In this document: positions 48,219-60,535 of the stretch, one piece after another | Position numbering within the stretch: the first letter of the stretch is position 1 | Layout of the letters: every line of letters begins with the position of its first letter | Assembly (NCBI RefSeq): GCF_001625215.2 | Contig: NC_030384.2 | Span: forward strand, 41,326,390-41,390,389 | Length of the DNA stretch: 64,000 nucleotides | Direction: 5' to 3' | DNA from: Daucus carota subsp. sativus | Lineage: Eukaryota > Streptophyta > Magnoliopsida > Apiales > Apiaceae | Position numbers and translations under genes: made by a program | The notes under the pieces: generated by a model | The model's database searches: none | Seen by the model: only the letters and a program-made list of their open reading frames with translations | Told to the model about the DNA's origin: nothing

Positions 48219-49816
48219 ATGGACAAGCAAGAAGAGAGTTGTTCGTCTTTCGACTTTCCAACAATTGATCAGTGTGAGTCCATTGGACGCGATAAACAAA
48301 CGGTGGTGGCAGACATGGACGGAACTTTGATTCGAGGAAGGAGCTCGTTTCCGTATTTTGCCCTTGTGGCATTCGAAGTTGGTGGAGCTCTGAGGCTCTT
48401 ATTCTTGTTGTTGGCTTCTCCATTAGCTGGACTGCTGTACTACAACATTTCTGAGTCTGCTGGCATTCAGGTTCTCATTTTTGCTACTTTTTGTGGCATG
48501 AAAGTGTCGGAGATAGAGGCGGTGGCACGGGCAGTTCTGCCAAAATTTTACTCTGCAGACTTGCACCCGGAATCCTGGCGTGTGTTTTCTTCCTGTGGAA
48601 CAAGATATGTGTTGACAGCGAATCCGAGGATCATGGTGGAGGGATTCTTGAAGGAGTATTTAGGTGCTGATGTTGTACTGGGAACTGAAATTGAAACATT
48701 TAGAGGGCGTGCCACGGGTTTTTTGACTAGCCCTGGAGTGCTGGTCGGCAAGAACAAGGCCTTGGCCCTGCAAAAGGCTTTTAGTGACACTGGAGCACCA
48801 GATATCGGACTTGGAGATCGAAAGACTGATTTCCCTTTCATGAAACTTTGCAAGGTCCGTGTTGTAGTTTATTTAGATTCTTGATTCATTCCTATATATA
48901 TCAATGCATCATATGAGTATATATAAAAAATTAAACAAAATTGTGATTGCAGGAAAGCTATGTGGTTCCAGCACATCCACAAGTTGAAGCTGTGACACAT
49001 GACAAGCTACCGAAGCCTATAATATTTCATGACGGGCGTTTAGTGAAAAAACCAACTCCCCTCACAGCCCTCCTCATCCTCTTCTGGATCCCAGTCGGCT
49101 TCATCCTAGCATGCATGCGCATAGCAGCCGGTGCACTCCTCCCCATGTCCCTGGTCTACTACGCTTTCCGAGCCCTCGGAGTCCGTGTCACGATCAAAGG
49201 CACTCCCCCACCAACGGCTCAAAATTCCACCAACCAAACTGGCAACTTATTTATATGCTCCCACCGAACCCTTCTTGACCCCATCTTTCTCTCTGCTGCC
49301 CTCGGCCGCCCTATCCCTGCCGTCACCTACTCCCTCTCCAGGCTCTCAGAAATCATCTCTCCAATCAAAACCGTCCGCCTCAGCCGCGACAGAGTCACGG
49401 ATGCCAGCATGATCAAGAAACTCTTACAAAAGGGTGATCTTGTACTATGTCCCGAAGGGACTACATGTAGAGAACCATTTTTGCTTAGATTTTCAGCTTT
49501 ATTTGCTGAGTTAACCGACGAGCTCGTTCCCGTGGCAATGTCAAATCGAATGAGCATGTTTCATGGAACCACCGCAAGGGGGTGGAAGGGGATGGACCCC
49601 TTCTATTTCTTTATGAACCCTAGCCCTGCATATGAAGTTACTTTTTTAAATAAGTTGCCCAAGGAACTTACTTGTGGCACAGGTCAATCAAGCCATGTTG
49701 TTGCCAATTATATACAGAGGACCATCGCTTCCACACTGTCTTATGAGTGTACCAATTTTACCAGGAAAGATAAGTACAGGGCGTTGGCAGGGAACGATGG
49801 TATAGTTGCTAGATGA
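48219..49816 (+). CDS. sn-2 glycerol-3-phosphate acyltransferase/phosphatase (GPAT4/6/8 type)
   Basis: Makes 2-monoacylglycerol from glycerol-3-phosphate and acyl-CoA in the ER for cutin. Exons 48219-48854 and 48953-49816, phase 0; 499 residues, the usual length. The N-terminal HAD-like phosphatase domain keeps the catalytic DMDGTL (about residue 33) and [11 protein letters not shown], so phosphatase function is expected, as in GPAT4/6/8 and unlike GPAT5/7. Membrane segments: [19 protein letters not shown] and [18 protein letters not shown]. The acyltransferase domain has CSHRTLLDP (HX4D) and [13 protein letters not shown]. Both halves look intact. The ATG at 48219 is the first in frame. Closest by eye to GPAT6; 4/8 is not excluded. 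Confidence 0.93.
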
Positions 49817-50293
49817 TATAATATGTATTTACATAATTACGCTTACAGTTCTAGTTGTTATACAATCTGAAATATCAGCCTAGTTTTCGATTTTAGTGGA
49901 TTTCTGAATCATCTTAACAAATATATATGAGGTGCAAATTGCAATGGTTTTTAAGATATGAGGTGTAAAGTGTAAAGAATTAAAGTTTGAGACCAAAATG
50001 AAAAAATATCCAAACATAAGGGATGCAAAATCCTAAAAGCTCAATTAAAAATTCAACGAGTTAACGCAAAACCACGTGCTCGAAACCAATGAGCGGCCCT
50101 TTGGTTACAACTTTAATTTCTCACACCAGAAGTGCAAGAAAATCAAGAAAATCACCGAGGGAAAGAAGATGCCCAGTTTTGCACACAGTTCCGCTCGCTC
50201 TTCTACTCTATATATGCACACAACTTGCATCTCTCTCACCAATCCATCCTTGTTTCATCTAAACCAACAACATACTTTAATTCAGACATCTCC
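49817..50293. other. Intergenic, P4H promoter and leader
   Basis: 3' flank of GPAT and upstream region of the first prolyl 4-hydroxylase. A TATA-like TCTATATATGC lies at about 50208, roughly 85 bases before the ATG. Confidence 0.45.
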
Positions 50294-53200
50294 ATGAATT
50301 TCCTCTTCTCTTTCATTTTCTTGATCCTTTTCCCTCATTTTTCAAACTCAGCTCTTCACTCTTCCGGACAAAACATAATGTACCCAAGTTATATATGTAC
50401 CCAAATTTGTGGTTTTGTTTGTGCCAATGTATATAAATATTCTGAATGTTTTTTTTTTCTTGTTTGATGTTTAGGCCAAGAGGGTCGGTGCTTAAATTGA
50501 CAACTGATGCTGTTTCTGCTACTTTTGATCCTACCAGAGTTACCCAACTTTCATGGCGACCCAGGTCTTCTTCTTCTTCTTCTTCTTTTTTTTTTATATT
50601 AATAATCATCATCTTATCTTATAATTTTGACTCTACAAAATAAAATGTCCTATCTTTGAATAATTATATTAATGTGCTGATCATAGAGTTCATTTTCTTT
50701 TAGGTTTGTAGTTGTTTCTAACTTTTTTTTAATGATAATTTTTGGAGTTATTTTGATAAAATTAAATGGGACTTCTTTGTTACTAGGAGAATCAGGTTGC
50801 AAATTTTGGGAGATCTCTTATTGATTTTGTTGTTTTTATTGGGATTGTACATGTACAGGGCGTTTATATACAGAAATTTTTTGTCGGATGAGGAGTGTGA
50901 TCATCTTATTGCTCTGGTTAGTTTTATAGCATATTGATTATTTCACCATTTGTTTTAACTTGAAATACTGATGTAAATAAAGAGTTTTTTTGTTATAATT
51001 ACTTATGTTTCTATGTGTATAATGTCGGCCTCTCGGCAGCAAAAGGGGGGAATATATTACATGGCTACATGCCATTCTATAAACTTTTAACTTCAGTGAT
51101 TCCTAAATCTTTTTTGATTTCTTGTTTTTTTTCAAGTAGGCAAAAGATAAGCTCGAAAAGTCCATGGTTGCTGACAATGAATCGGGTAAGAGTATAGAGA
51201 GTGAGGTCCGGACCAGCTCAGGCATGTTTCTGAACAGAGCACAGGTCAGTAGCTTCTTTGCTTTTATACCATGGATAGTTTATACACTAATGTACAATTC
51301 AGTGTTTATAAATCAAGACGTACTCTTTTCATATTCCTGCGTGGGTGTGCCGTGTGTGGCTTTCCTTCTGAGCATAAATTGTTTGAATATATGATACTGT
51401 AGGCAGTAGCTCTATCAGGATAGTTTGTTGATTAGGATGTCATGTGGAGTGTCATAGCTCTACAATATACTGGATGCCTTAATGTAATAAGCTGTTGGTC
51501 AATGTTACTTCTTGTAACTGAGTACTTGTGATGTTTTACAAACTTGCACTTAATTGTGTTGGTAATTATGGTTTTTGCTTAAAATTGAATATGGTCCTTT
51601 TCAGTGAATGTATCTTCCTATCTTCTCTATTTTACCTATATATGTAGGTAGATTTCCTTTTAAAAAATTATTTTAGCAAACCGCTAAAGTCAAGATGATA
51701 GTCGCAATTTTTTCTCTCTACAAAGTTGAGTTACTATATCAGAATCAGATATCATTTCATGTTATTGCGTGGTACACTCTGGTTTTGAGTCTAATTTCCC
51801 TGGGAGGCCATGAGAAGAAACCATTACTTTATTATAGTAATATAAGAGAAACCATTGTAAAACTCTCACTAACTGTATTATTATGATGCACTATTAGAGG
51901 ATTCTGAAACCTAGTTAGACTGTACTATGATGCCTATTAGAGAATTCTGAAAACTAGTTAGATGTGATCTAACAATCTCATTTACAATATTTTTAACCTC
52001 TGTTATATTTAAGATATATCATTAGAATTTCACAACTAGAAACATACTATTACCCTCTAGTTATTATTCTCCTTAGCGAAGCAGGTGACTTGAATGATGA
52101 GCTTGAGCCTTACGATTCATAAGAATCTACATGTTGAACAGGAGCATAGGAAGCAGTGCCAGCCCTGAACCCCAGTGAGCCTGGTGTGATCGTACCAGGC
52201 TCACCGGGATCAGGGGCCTGCATATTGCTATATGCTAGTATTTTTACAGGGATAAATATGCGTAAAAGTTGAGTTTTGTTTATCAGGTGAAAAACTTTGG
52301 TCATGTACTCCAACGACGGGGACTTTGTTCATTTCTGTACTTATCGCAGTCATGTTAGATTGAATCATTTGAGAAGATAGGTCTTTACAGAAACTAGAGA
52401 CTTCAAGTTAAATTAAAAAAATGATTAGGTAAAAGATTATTTAAATTTAAATTCATAGTTTATTCTAAATTTTCAAATAATGATAGTTTATTTTAATCTA
52501 ACTTTTTAGGCGAGGCATTGGCTATGGTTTTTTCTTAGTGACTACCAAGTCGAACAGATACAATTAAATATAGTGTATTTGTTATTTACATTCACATCCA
52601 AATTATGAGACGTATGACATATCTTACTACTCACGTATTGTCGTTTTAATATTGGATCGTTTTTCTAGCTTTTAGATTTGTGGAGAAGTTCTTGTTCTAT
52701 GTGGTATTAGCTTCAGGGATTCAGTTTCCTTTCTACTTAATCTAAAGATTAACAATATTTGTTTCATCTTTGAAGGATGAAGTAGTTGCTGCCATTGAGG
52801 TCAGAATTGCTGCCTGGACATTCCTTCCTCCAGGTAAATTGGACCTTGGCATATCAATTTATGGTCTCATAATCTGTTGGATAAGAAAATGAAACTTATT
52901 TAGCCTCTGATCATCCTGTTGTTAATTAGAAAATGGGGAGTCTATTCAAGTACTGCATTACGAGCATGGCCAAAAGTATGAACCGCATTTTGATTATTTT
53001 CAAGACAAGGTCAATCAAGAATTGGGTGGCCACAGGGTTGCAACAGTGCTTATGTATCTATCTAATGTTGACAAAGGTGGAGAAACAGTTTTTCCAAACT
53101 CAGAGGTACATTTTAGTGCAAAAATTTCTGTCTATGATATTTACTCTATTGTTTAACTTTTTTTCTCTTCCAGTAGACAAGGAACTGACCAAAACATTTA

Positions 53201-54184
53201 CAATTTTACAGGAGAAAGACTCTCAGCTGAAGACAGATGACATGTCTGATTGCGCGAAAAAAGGTTATTCAGGTAGGAAATAAAAAAAAATGATTGTTTT
53301 AGGAGTTCCAGCCTATAAAAAATATATAAGATAAATTATATGAGGGAAGCCTCCTTTAATAGGGTAATTTGAATTTGGATTATGGTAGTTAAAATTGTAA
53401 TGTTTCACGGGAATTATAACGTAAGTGTCACAGAGACTGATTAAAGGACCATGACAGGAATGCTTTGGAATCCCATGGTCTAAGTCAACAATCTATCAAA
53501 TAATGGCTACTGCTAGTCCAATAGTGGCATTATTTTGGCAGTCGCTTATGTTGCATGAAAGATGTTTCCCTAATATTATAATTTTGTCAGTTAAGCTGAA
53601 TTTATTGATCTGTATATTTTTACTACATATAGTATCCATATAATATGGGGTTTCAGAGATTATGTTGCTAGGTTTTCTGTATAGACTAGAATTCCTTTAT
53701 AGACTAAAAAAAGTTGAATATAGTTATTTTAACAGTTTACTCCTTTTTTGGTTTGTTTTTCTGTGTATGTGCTTTTGATTGCTTCCTTTGTCTACATTGT
53801 TTGAGGTGGCATTACATATTTACATGTGAATACATGTTTTTGCTGATCTGATATATGTAATATGCTATAATCTCAGTGAAACCAAGGAAGGGAGATGCTC
53901 TGCTCTTCTATAGTCTTCATCCTGATGCAACTACTGATCCACTGAGCTTGCATGGGAGCTGCCCTGTGATTGAGGGTGAAAAGTGGTCTGCAACCAAATG
54001 GATTCATGTGAGGTCGTTTGAGAGAGCAGTTAAAAACAAACCAAGTGGAGACTGCTCGGATGAGAATGAGAACTGTGCCCAGTGGGCTGCTGCAGGTGAA
54101 TGTAATAACAATCCTCTTTATATGGTTGGTTCCAGGGACAAGCTTGGTTTTTGTAGGAAGAGTTGCAAGGTTTGCTCTTCATAA
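50294..54184 (+). CDS. Prolyl 4-hydroxylase with ShKT domain (copy 1)
   Basis: ER/Golgi 2-oxoglutarate- and Fe(II)-dependent enzyme that hydroxylates prolines of extensins and arabinogalactan proteins. Exons: 50294-50379, 50475-50564, 50859-50916, 51140-51244, 52776-52833, 52930-53105, 53212-53272, 53877-54184; 942 bases, 313 residues, phases consistent. Signal: MNFLFSFIFLILFPHFSNS. The catalytic domain has the iron ligands in YEPHFDYF (HxD) and SLHGSCPV (distal His), and the 2-oxoglutarate lysine in SATKWIH. The C-terminus is a six-cysteine ShKT domain (CSDENENCAQW...CRKSCKVC), typical of a subset of plant P4Hs. Exons 3, 5, 6 and 7 have exactly the lengths found in copy 2 (58, 58, 176, 61). 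Intron 4 is long (1531 bases) and carries a hairpin at 52160-52220. Confidence 0.93.
52160..52220. repeat. GC-rich hairpin in P4H intron 4
   Basis: The arms GCCCTGAACCCCAGTGAGCC and GGCTCACCGGGATCAGGGGC pair with a few mismatches around an 8-12 base loop (TGGTGTGATCGTACCA, itself pairing). Much richer in GC than the rest of the intron. Confidence 0.75.
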
Positions 54185-55256
54185 GAATCTTTTACCAATA
54201 TATATGTAGCCCAACCTCCTTTTCTTATTAATGCAAGCTAGTTCACAAGTACAGATGTAGGTGCAACTCAAGTAGAAGCAAACACTTTAGAAGTTTAAGG
54301 AGGTTTTGTCATGTCTGCAAGCCTCTTGGGGTATATTTAGTTATAGCTGATAAAGAAATATGTACATAATATAGTGACAAATTATATTTATATAAATTTC
54401 GTGTTGGTTACATTTACGTCTATGTTGTTTGATTCCCTTCACTAATTAGTCTCCAAGGTCTCAATGGCCTTGGCCCCAGAGAGGATGAAGCAGAGAGTAT
54501 GAGAAAATAATGACTAAACCGGGGGTCTTCTACTTTAAGGGTAGGGACATGATCTGCGTACATCTTACCCTCCAAAATGACAAAATATTTGGATTAGATT
54601 TTTAGTTCAAATAGTTGGAATGGAATGATTGAAAGAATGAAAATTGCAGAGATTTTGTCTAATTTTTCTCAATTTAGAGTACATATTCCATTCCATTCTA
54701 TCCAAGCGAACGCATCCTGAGTAAATTTGTTCAGAGCTCAGACTCTTTTAGTTCTATACTTCTATTGTATGAATTCGATCTCCATGAGTTCAGGTGGAAT
54801 GAGAGAAGAATGCTGAAACGGACAAGATAGACAAATATGCATTAGTTCTTTTTCTTCTTTTTTTCTGTGCTAAATAATACACATATTTATACCTTGATCA
54901 CTCACATGCGATGGGTCGTGGGTTTAAATCTTCCTTCTAAATCGTAATCTGTCCTATCCATGACTAATTAGCATTTTAAATCAACAAGGGTTACTTCTAA
55001 GCAAAAAAGAAAAAGAAAGGGCTGCTTATTCCCTTTAAAAGTATCGCAAACATTATGAGTTACTGTATGTATAGAATGTATTAGAACAAACTTAATAAGC
55101 TACGATTTTATTTTTAAATTCCCTTTGCTACTTTCTTTTTAGAAATGGGCAAGTCTCTCTAATCTATTGCATGCTGATTGAATGAAGTGCAGTCTTTGTG
55201 CTCGCCTTCTGACCAAACTAATATTTTACGCAGACATGCATTTTTGATGACTCTTG
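54185..55256. other. Spacer between P4H copies, left part
   Basis: 3' untranslated region of P4H copy 1, then AT-rich DNA. No gene. A stretch at 54600-54715 has weak resemblance to the GTGTTCACTT MITE family (ATTCCATTCCATTCTATCC) and may be a decayed copy. Confidence 0.4.
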
Positions 55257-55585
55257 GGCTGTGTTCACTTCATGGAATGGAATGAGGGGAGAATGGAATG
55301 AAAAATTATATAGGAGTTTTAAGAAAAAAGAAGAAAATATGAGATAATGATGACAAAATATGAATGTAGTTAATTTATTTGTGAGAAAGATTGTGAAGAA
55401 ACATGATGTTCAAATGGAATGAGCATTCTTTCTAAAACATGTGGGTTAGAGTTATAGTTAAAATAGTAAGGTTGGAATGATTGAAGGAATGAAAATTATA
55501 TACATTTTGTTTGATGAACACCATTTTAGAGTACAAAATTCATTCCATTCTCCCTCCATTCCATTCATTCCAAGTGAACACAACC
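55257..55585. mobile_element. MITE (GTGTTCACTT family), copy 2, uninterrupted
   Basis: Starts GGCTGTGTTCACTTCATGG and ends CCAAGTGAACACAACC. It aligns along its whole length, in reverse, with the outer parts of the element at 25161-25864. At the point where that copy holds a Harbinger-like MITE this one reads AAATAGTAAGGTTGGAATG, with a single TAA. Confidence 0.85.
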
Positions 55586-56131
55586 TTGGTGTTTCCGAGC
55601 AGCGAGGCTTACACACAATCCTTTGAATGACTTTGTTTACAAATTTCCTTCTAGAAGTTAGTAGGAAAAAATTCCTTCTAAAATCTCCAATAATTTAGTA
55701 ACTCTTGAATAAATATTGTTTATATTAATTCAGTATATTAAGACTCATAAAATTTAAATAATAATAATAACAATAGTACTTTTAGTTCCGAATCAAGATC
55801 ATATTCATGTTCAAAAAAAAATATAGATAAAGACCAAGATAATAAGAAGAACGTAACATTTATATTTGAAAGCGCTTTATTTTTCATCTCAAAAAAATAA
55901 TGTGTGCTGAACAGGAGTAAAGATACCGGTAGACTTGAAATCATTTTGTTTTCTACTTCAAAAAAGTAATATGTGTTGAATACGACAACTTTGTTTTCTT
56001 CCTCTGGAAATTAATATGTGCTGAATCCAAATTAATGCTCGTGTAGTCGTGTGTGCTTATTTCATAATCCAAATCAAAGATTGAATCGAATTAGATTTTA
56101 AGTTTTACATATTTTAATGTATCTTTCATAA
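55586..56131. other. Spacer upstream of P4H copy 2 with degenerate repeats
   Basis: At 55880-56030 a unit of about 55-60 bases ending AATA(A)TGTG(T/C)TGAA occurs three times in decayed form. Otherwise AT-rich. No gene. Confidence 0.45.
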
Positions 56132-58544
56132 ATGGAAAATCATAAACTTTGTTTCTTCTTCTTTCTGTTACTAGTATCCATGCTCTTTCTTTGCTCCACT
56201 CTGTTTTCATACTCTGCAGCTTTTCGCTTCTTCTCTAGTTCAGCTTGGACATGGAGTCACCCTTTTCATATTACTGCTGTTCACAATAATATGTTAACTT
56301 CTCTCTCAAACCTCGATTTGACTCTCCTAAATATATTCCTGATAAAATTACATTTTGGAGCGTTCATGAGTAGCTCATCATTTTAAATTATTATTTGAAT
56401 TTCTTGTTTCAGACAACGAAGGTCAGTGCTGAAGTTAACCACTGGAGTCGAATCAGCGGCTACTTTTAATCCTACAAGAGTCTCTCGGATTTCCTGGCAA
56501 CCCAGGTCACTCAACATTTTCATCTCTTCAATTTATTTAATTTTTTACTTTATGTATCTGCCTTGTTATAAGTTATACATGTGACTGGAGACTAATACAC
56601 AGGGTGTTCTCGTACAAGAAATTTTTAACAGATGAAGAGTGTGAACATCTTATCAATCTGGTAAATCTTAATATTGTTGCATGCACCGCATGTTGTTACT
56701 TTTATATCTGCATTTATCTTACTCATAATCATTTATCAAACTCCAGACCTTTTCTAGCGCTAGAACCACCTTCGCCACTGTGCTGCTAATCTGTGCACCT
56801 AAACATTTTTACTAATTGTATTATATGACCAAGGTTTTGGACTATTTCCCTGACAAAAAAAGGTTTCGTAAAACTTATGTTTGTGCTAGTCTGGTGTATT
56901 TTGGGGCTAGTTTATTTCCTTAACAGTACAGCTTTTGCCCTTTAAATATGCTATAAGGCCAAGGTAGGGAGCCTTGAAAAATCAATGGTTGTCAACGATG
57001 AAACTGGCGAGGGCGAGGCTAGTGATGTCCGAACAAGCTCCGGCATGTTTCTTGACACAGCACATGTATGGTTCATTGACTAATTCCTCTTCCTTTATAT
57101 ATATTTTTTTGCTAAATTCTTTCATATTTGGAGTAGTTAGGTGACATGATTTCCTTCTTTTCCTTAATTCATCGACTAATTCTTCTTCCATCTATATTTT
57201 GAATAGTTAGGAAACGTGAACAAAATTATATGCATCAAGTGTAATCATTTGAACTAGTTGAATAAAAAAAAATGTTTATAAACATCTTACCTGTATAAGA
57301 GTGTAGAGATGTTTTGGGCTTTTCATTCATATATATGCATTTTTCATAGCAGTGTCAGATAGATGAGTAAAGAACCCCAAATTTGAGTAATTATGAGTAA
57401 GGCTTCAAATTCTGACACATTTAAGCTCTACCATCGAGGGCAAATGGAGTTTGATGCTTTCTGCCCTAATGCTATGTACCCCGGATTCTGTTACCAGTTT
57501 TTTTCTAAATGACATGACAGATAATTTATCTACATGTACTTGAAATTTGTTCCATGATGAAGTCATTGAAAATTAATATATGAAGTTGTTGTCTGTGCGC
57601 AAGTGTGTATGCCAGTACCTGTTTATCCTCTGATGGAAACTTACATGTTCAATTTACACCCTCATAGGATGAAGTAGTTGCCAGCATTGAAAGAAGGATA
57701 GCTGCTTGGACATTTCTTCCTACAGGTAGTATGGCCTATGGTTAGTTCTCACATTTTAAGATCATAAATTCTAATTTTGGACTTAAAACTAACGATATCT
57801 TCAGAAAACGGGGAGCAAATGCAAATTCTTCATTACGAACATGGTCAAAAATACGAGCCTCATGCTGATTTTTTTGTTGATGATTTTAATGTTCGAGCTG
57901 GTGGCAACCGAGTGGCAACAGTACTTATGTATCTGTCTAATGTTGACAAAGGCGGGGAAACAATATTTCCAGCATCAGAGGTACATTATCTCTTTTCTGG
58001 TAAAGCTACATTGCTACGAATTACATGTTTCTCCATATACTCTTTCTGCAGGCAAAAGATTTTCAGCCAAAGGATGATACTTGGTCTGATTGTGCTAAAA
58101 CTGGTTACGGAGGTAATTTGTTTTAAGAATCGCAAACTCAGAATTCTGCTACTATTTTTTAAAAATATCATTTAAGCAGGCAGTAAAATATGCATTACAA
58201 GGATTGTGGCATAGACCGTTTTATCAACATTTTATCCTATTTTGGCAGTGAAAGCAAAGAAGGGAGACGCATTGCTGTTTTATAATCTGCATATAAATTT
58301 AACAGCTGACCACATGAGCTTACATGGGAGCTGTCCAGTGGAAAAAGGTGAAAAATGGTCCGCGACAAAGTGGATACATGAAAAGCCTTATAAAGACGGA
58401 AGGGGGAGTGAGTGCATTGATGAAGATGAAGACTGCGCTTTGTGGGCTAAAGAGGGTGAATGCGAAAAAAATCCAATATATATGATGGGTACTAAGGATG
58501 ATCCTGGAGCTTGCAGCAAAAGCTGTAATGCTTGCTCTGCATAG
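56132..58544 (+). CDS. Prolyl 4-hydroxylase with ShKT domain (copy 2)
   Basis: Tandem relative of the preceding gene, same strand and exon plan. Exons: 56132-56292, 56413-56505, 56603-56660, 56958-57065, 57668-57725, 57805-57980, 58052-58112, 58249-58544; 1011 bases, 336 residues. The N-terminus has a long uncleaved-looking anchor (CFFFFLLLVSMLFLCSTLF) and is 25 residues longer than in copy 1. The iron ligands are in YEPHADFF (HxD) and SLHGSCPV, and the 2-oxoglutarate lysine is in SATKWIH. The C-terminal ShKT domain CIDEDEDCALW...CSKSCNAC keeps six cysteines. Function as for copy 1: hydroxyproline formation in cell-wall glycoproteins. The exon 1 donor (AT before GTTAAC) was chosen because it restores phase and mirrors copy 1. 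Confidence 0.92.
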
Positions 58545-58848
58545 ATTATATATACACAATTCCAGTATTATTACTTGTCACAACTTATAAGACCGGTCTG
58601 GTTCTGTATACTAACATTCAACGAAATCATAGCAAAATTTCAGGATCCAATTTTTAGCATAGATTTGAGTCCATGAATTTTAGATAACCAAGCCTAAAAA
58701 CATGGGCAATAAAAAGAACTGCAATACCGAACAATCTTGTATTGTTGCGAGTTTTGTTCTTCTGTCTTTTTTTGTTCCTTATTTTAAAATTCCTATCAAA
58801 AATGAAGAAAGACACAGGGCAGAACAAGTTAACATAAAATTTCTAGAC

Positions 58849-59247
58849 ATGGCAGTAAACAATACATTACAGAGGTCGGCATACTCGTTTCGGCGACAGG
58901 GCTCCTCTGGCCGAATCTGGGATGACAGTTATTTATCAAAGTCATGCGAGCTAGTAACGCCACGAAAAATTCAAGACAGCAGATTCAGCTGCGACCTTAA
59001 TAAGACGCAACGTCCAGGAAGCAGATTCGCTTTCAGCTGCGAGCTTAATAAGCCAAGCAGATTCAACTGCAATCTTAATAAGACGCAATGCCAATCTTCT
59101 ATGTCATTGCAGCGACAGTCATCCCTGTCGTTGCAATGCCACCCCTCTATCCCTTTGCAGCCAGCCCCCTCGAGAAAGCAAAGGGTTCAGAGGGCGAGGC
59201 CAAGGACGTTTGAATGCCTTTCATGTTTCAGGCGATGCGTCAGCTAG
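58849..59247 (+). CDS. Small DUF4666 protein (MAPK-substrate-like)
   Basis: Single exon, 132 residues. Near the N-terminus it reads LQRSAYSFRRQGSSGRIWDD, the hallmark of the plant DUF4666 family (proteins like At1g80180, reported as MAPK substrates). The middle is unusual: three imperfect repeats of the form SRF-x-C-x-LNK (SRFSCDLNK, FAFSCELNK, SRFNCNLNK). A Ser/Gln-rich stretch (SLQRQSSLSLQC) follows, and the basic end has FECLSCFRRC, comparable with the family's FGCC-type tail. The ATG at 58849 is preferred because family members start close to LQRS; the frame stays open to an ATG at 58702. The exact function is unknown; nuclear or cytosolic signalling is inferred from the family. Confidence 0.72.
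   Translation: MAVNNTLQRSAYSFRRQGSSGRIWDDSYLSKSCELVTPRKIQDSRFSCDLNKTQRPGSRFAFSCELNKPSRFNCNLNKTQCQSSMSLQRQSSLSLQCHPSIPLQPAPSRKQRVQRARPRTFECLSCFRRCVS
59105..59138. repeat. Short hairpin inside DUF4666 coding region
   Basis: CATTGCAGCGACAG (59105-59118) and CTGTCGTTGCAATG (59125-59138) pair with one mismatch around a 6-base loop. Confidence 0.8.
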
Positions 59248-60535
59248 CCGGCCTCCACATGTCTTGTTTCAGATTCTGCAGTGGTTTCAGATTCTGTAGC
59301 ACAGAAAATATACATAAGCTCTATCACTTTTTTTTTTCTTTTTGTTTTTTAAAATATTTTCCTGCGACGCATGGTTCATCCAATCTGGAATACATTGTAT
59401 ATAAACGATGTATATACTTAGTTTTCCTTCCAAATCTTCGTAGAGCATATCTACGAAGAATTGTTATAGAATTGCTTCGTATTTTCCTTCCAAGTCTGGA
59501 CAATCTTGCGTTTTCATGTGTATTCAAATGTCAGTTTCATCTAAATGCCAATTTGTATATAGTTAAAAGCCAAACTCTGAGCACATAAATATTTGGTTTT
59601 ATCATGTTCATTTTCACCCTATAAAAAATGATCCAGGTAATAATAAAACAAGAATGCTTTTCTCTTTCAGGTAGCTTTCATCTTGTACTCATTTGATTAA
59701 GCAACACAGCAAATGCACACAATATCAAACAGCTCAGGTATGTGCAAAACAATTAAACAAGTAGTTACTGGAAACGGTTCAAGTATCTTACCTTTGATCA
59801 ATAGTCCCCCGTGACAAATAAGAGAAAAGGTCCCAAACGTCATTATTTGAAGACAAATGGGCTTCAATGTCAATTTTTGAAAAAATGATCTAACTGTCAC
59901 TTCAAAACACAACTTCGTGTTATGTTTTAATTTCAGAAGGAAATACAACTTGAAGTTGCGTTCCACAACTTCAAGTTGCATTTTCAGCTGCTAAAATCAC
60001 AACTTAAAATTGCGTTTTTATCCGTTATTGTAAACACTTGGAAGGACATTCTGGGCCTTTTTTTTAGAAAGTGACAATAGAGTTTTTTCTGCTAAATAGT
60101 GACATTTAGAGCCAACACCCCGGAAAAACTACAACTTGCTTGAGCAAATATAGAAAAAGGCAACTTGTGCAATGTCACAATGTAACAAGACTGTAAACAA
60201 CAAATAACGAAATTTGACCTTTGTTGTACTTCTCGTATACCTTCTCGGGAAGATCGCTGGAACTGCGAGTTTTTCGAGCTTCTCCTGTCTCTTACTGCAG
60301 CCTCTTGCGGCCTTGCCTGTGGCAATAAACATATACGATTATGACACCCACATTCCATCAGATTGTTAGTAATGTTAAGAAATGAGTATCTTTGCTACAG
60401 AAATCTGAGATTATATCTCAATTCTGCATGCATCGCTTTCAAATCATTCAAGCAGGTCTTGTTCTCGAAAGCCCGAAGCACTCTTTATTGCTAAAACATT
60501 ATACAGAACTACAGATATTTTTCTCACCAACCATC
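59248..60535. other. Intergenic between DUF4666 and 5-phosphatase genes
   Basis: No complete gene. At 59930-60020 several AACTTGAAGTTG palindromes occur. A minus-strand block at 60225-60325 lies between an acceptor-like GCCACAG and a donor-like AAAG-GTCAAA and is open in two frames (one reads GKAARGCSKRQEKLEKLAV), so it could be an exon remnant. The family is not recognised. Confidence 0.4.

Noticed and set aside
59697-59981. 94-codon minus-strand open frame
   Set aside because: Overlaps repeated AACTTGAAGTTG palindromes and resembles no protein; likely repeat-derived.
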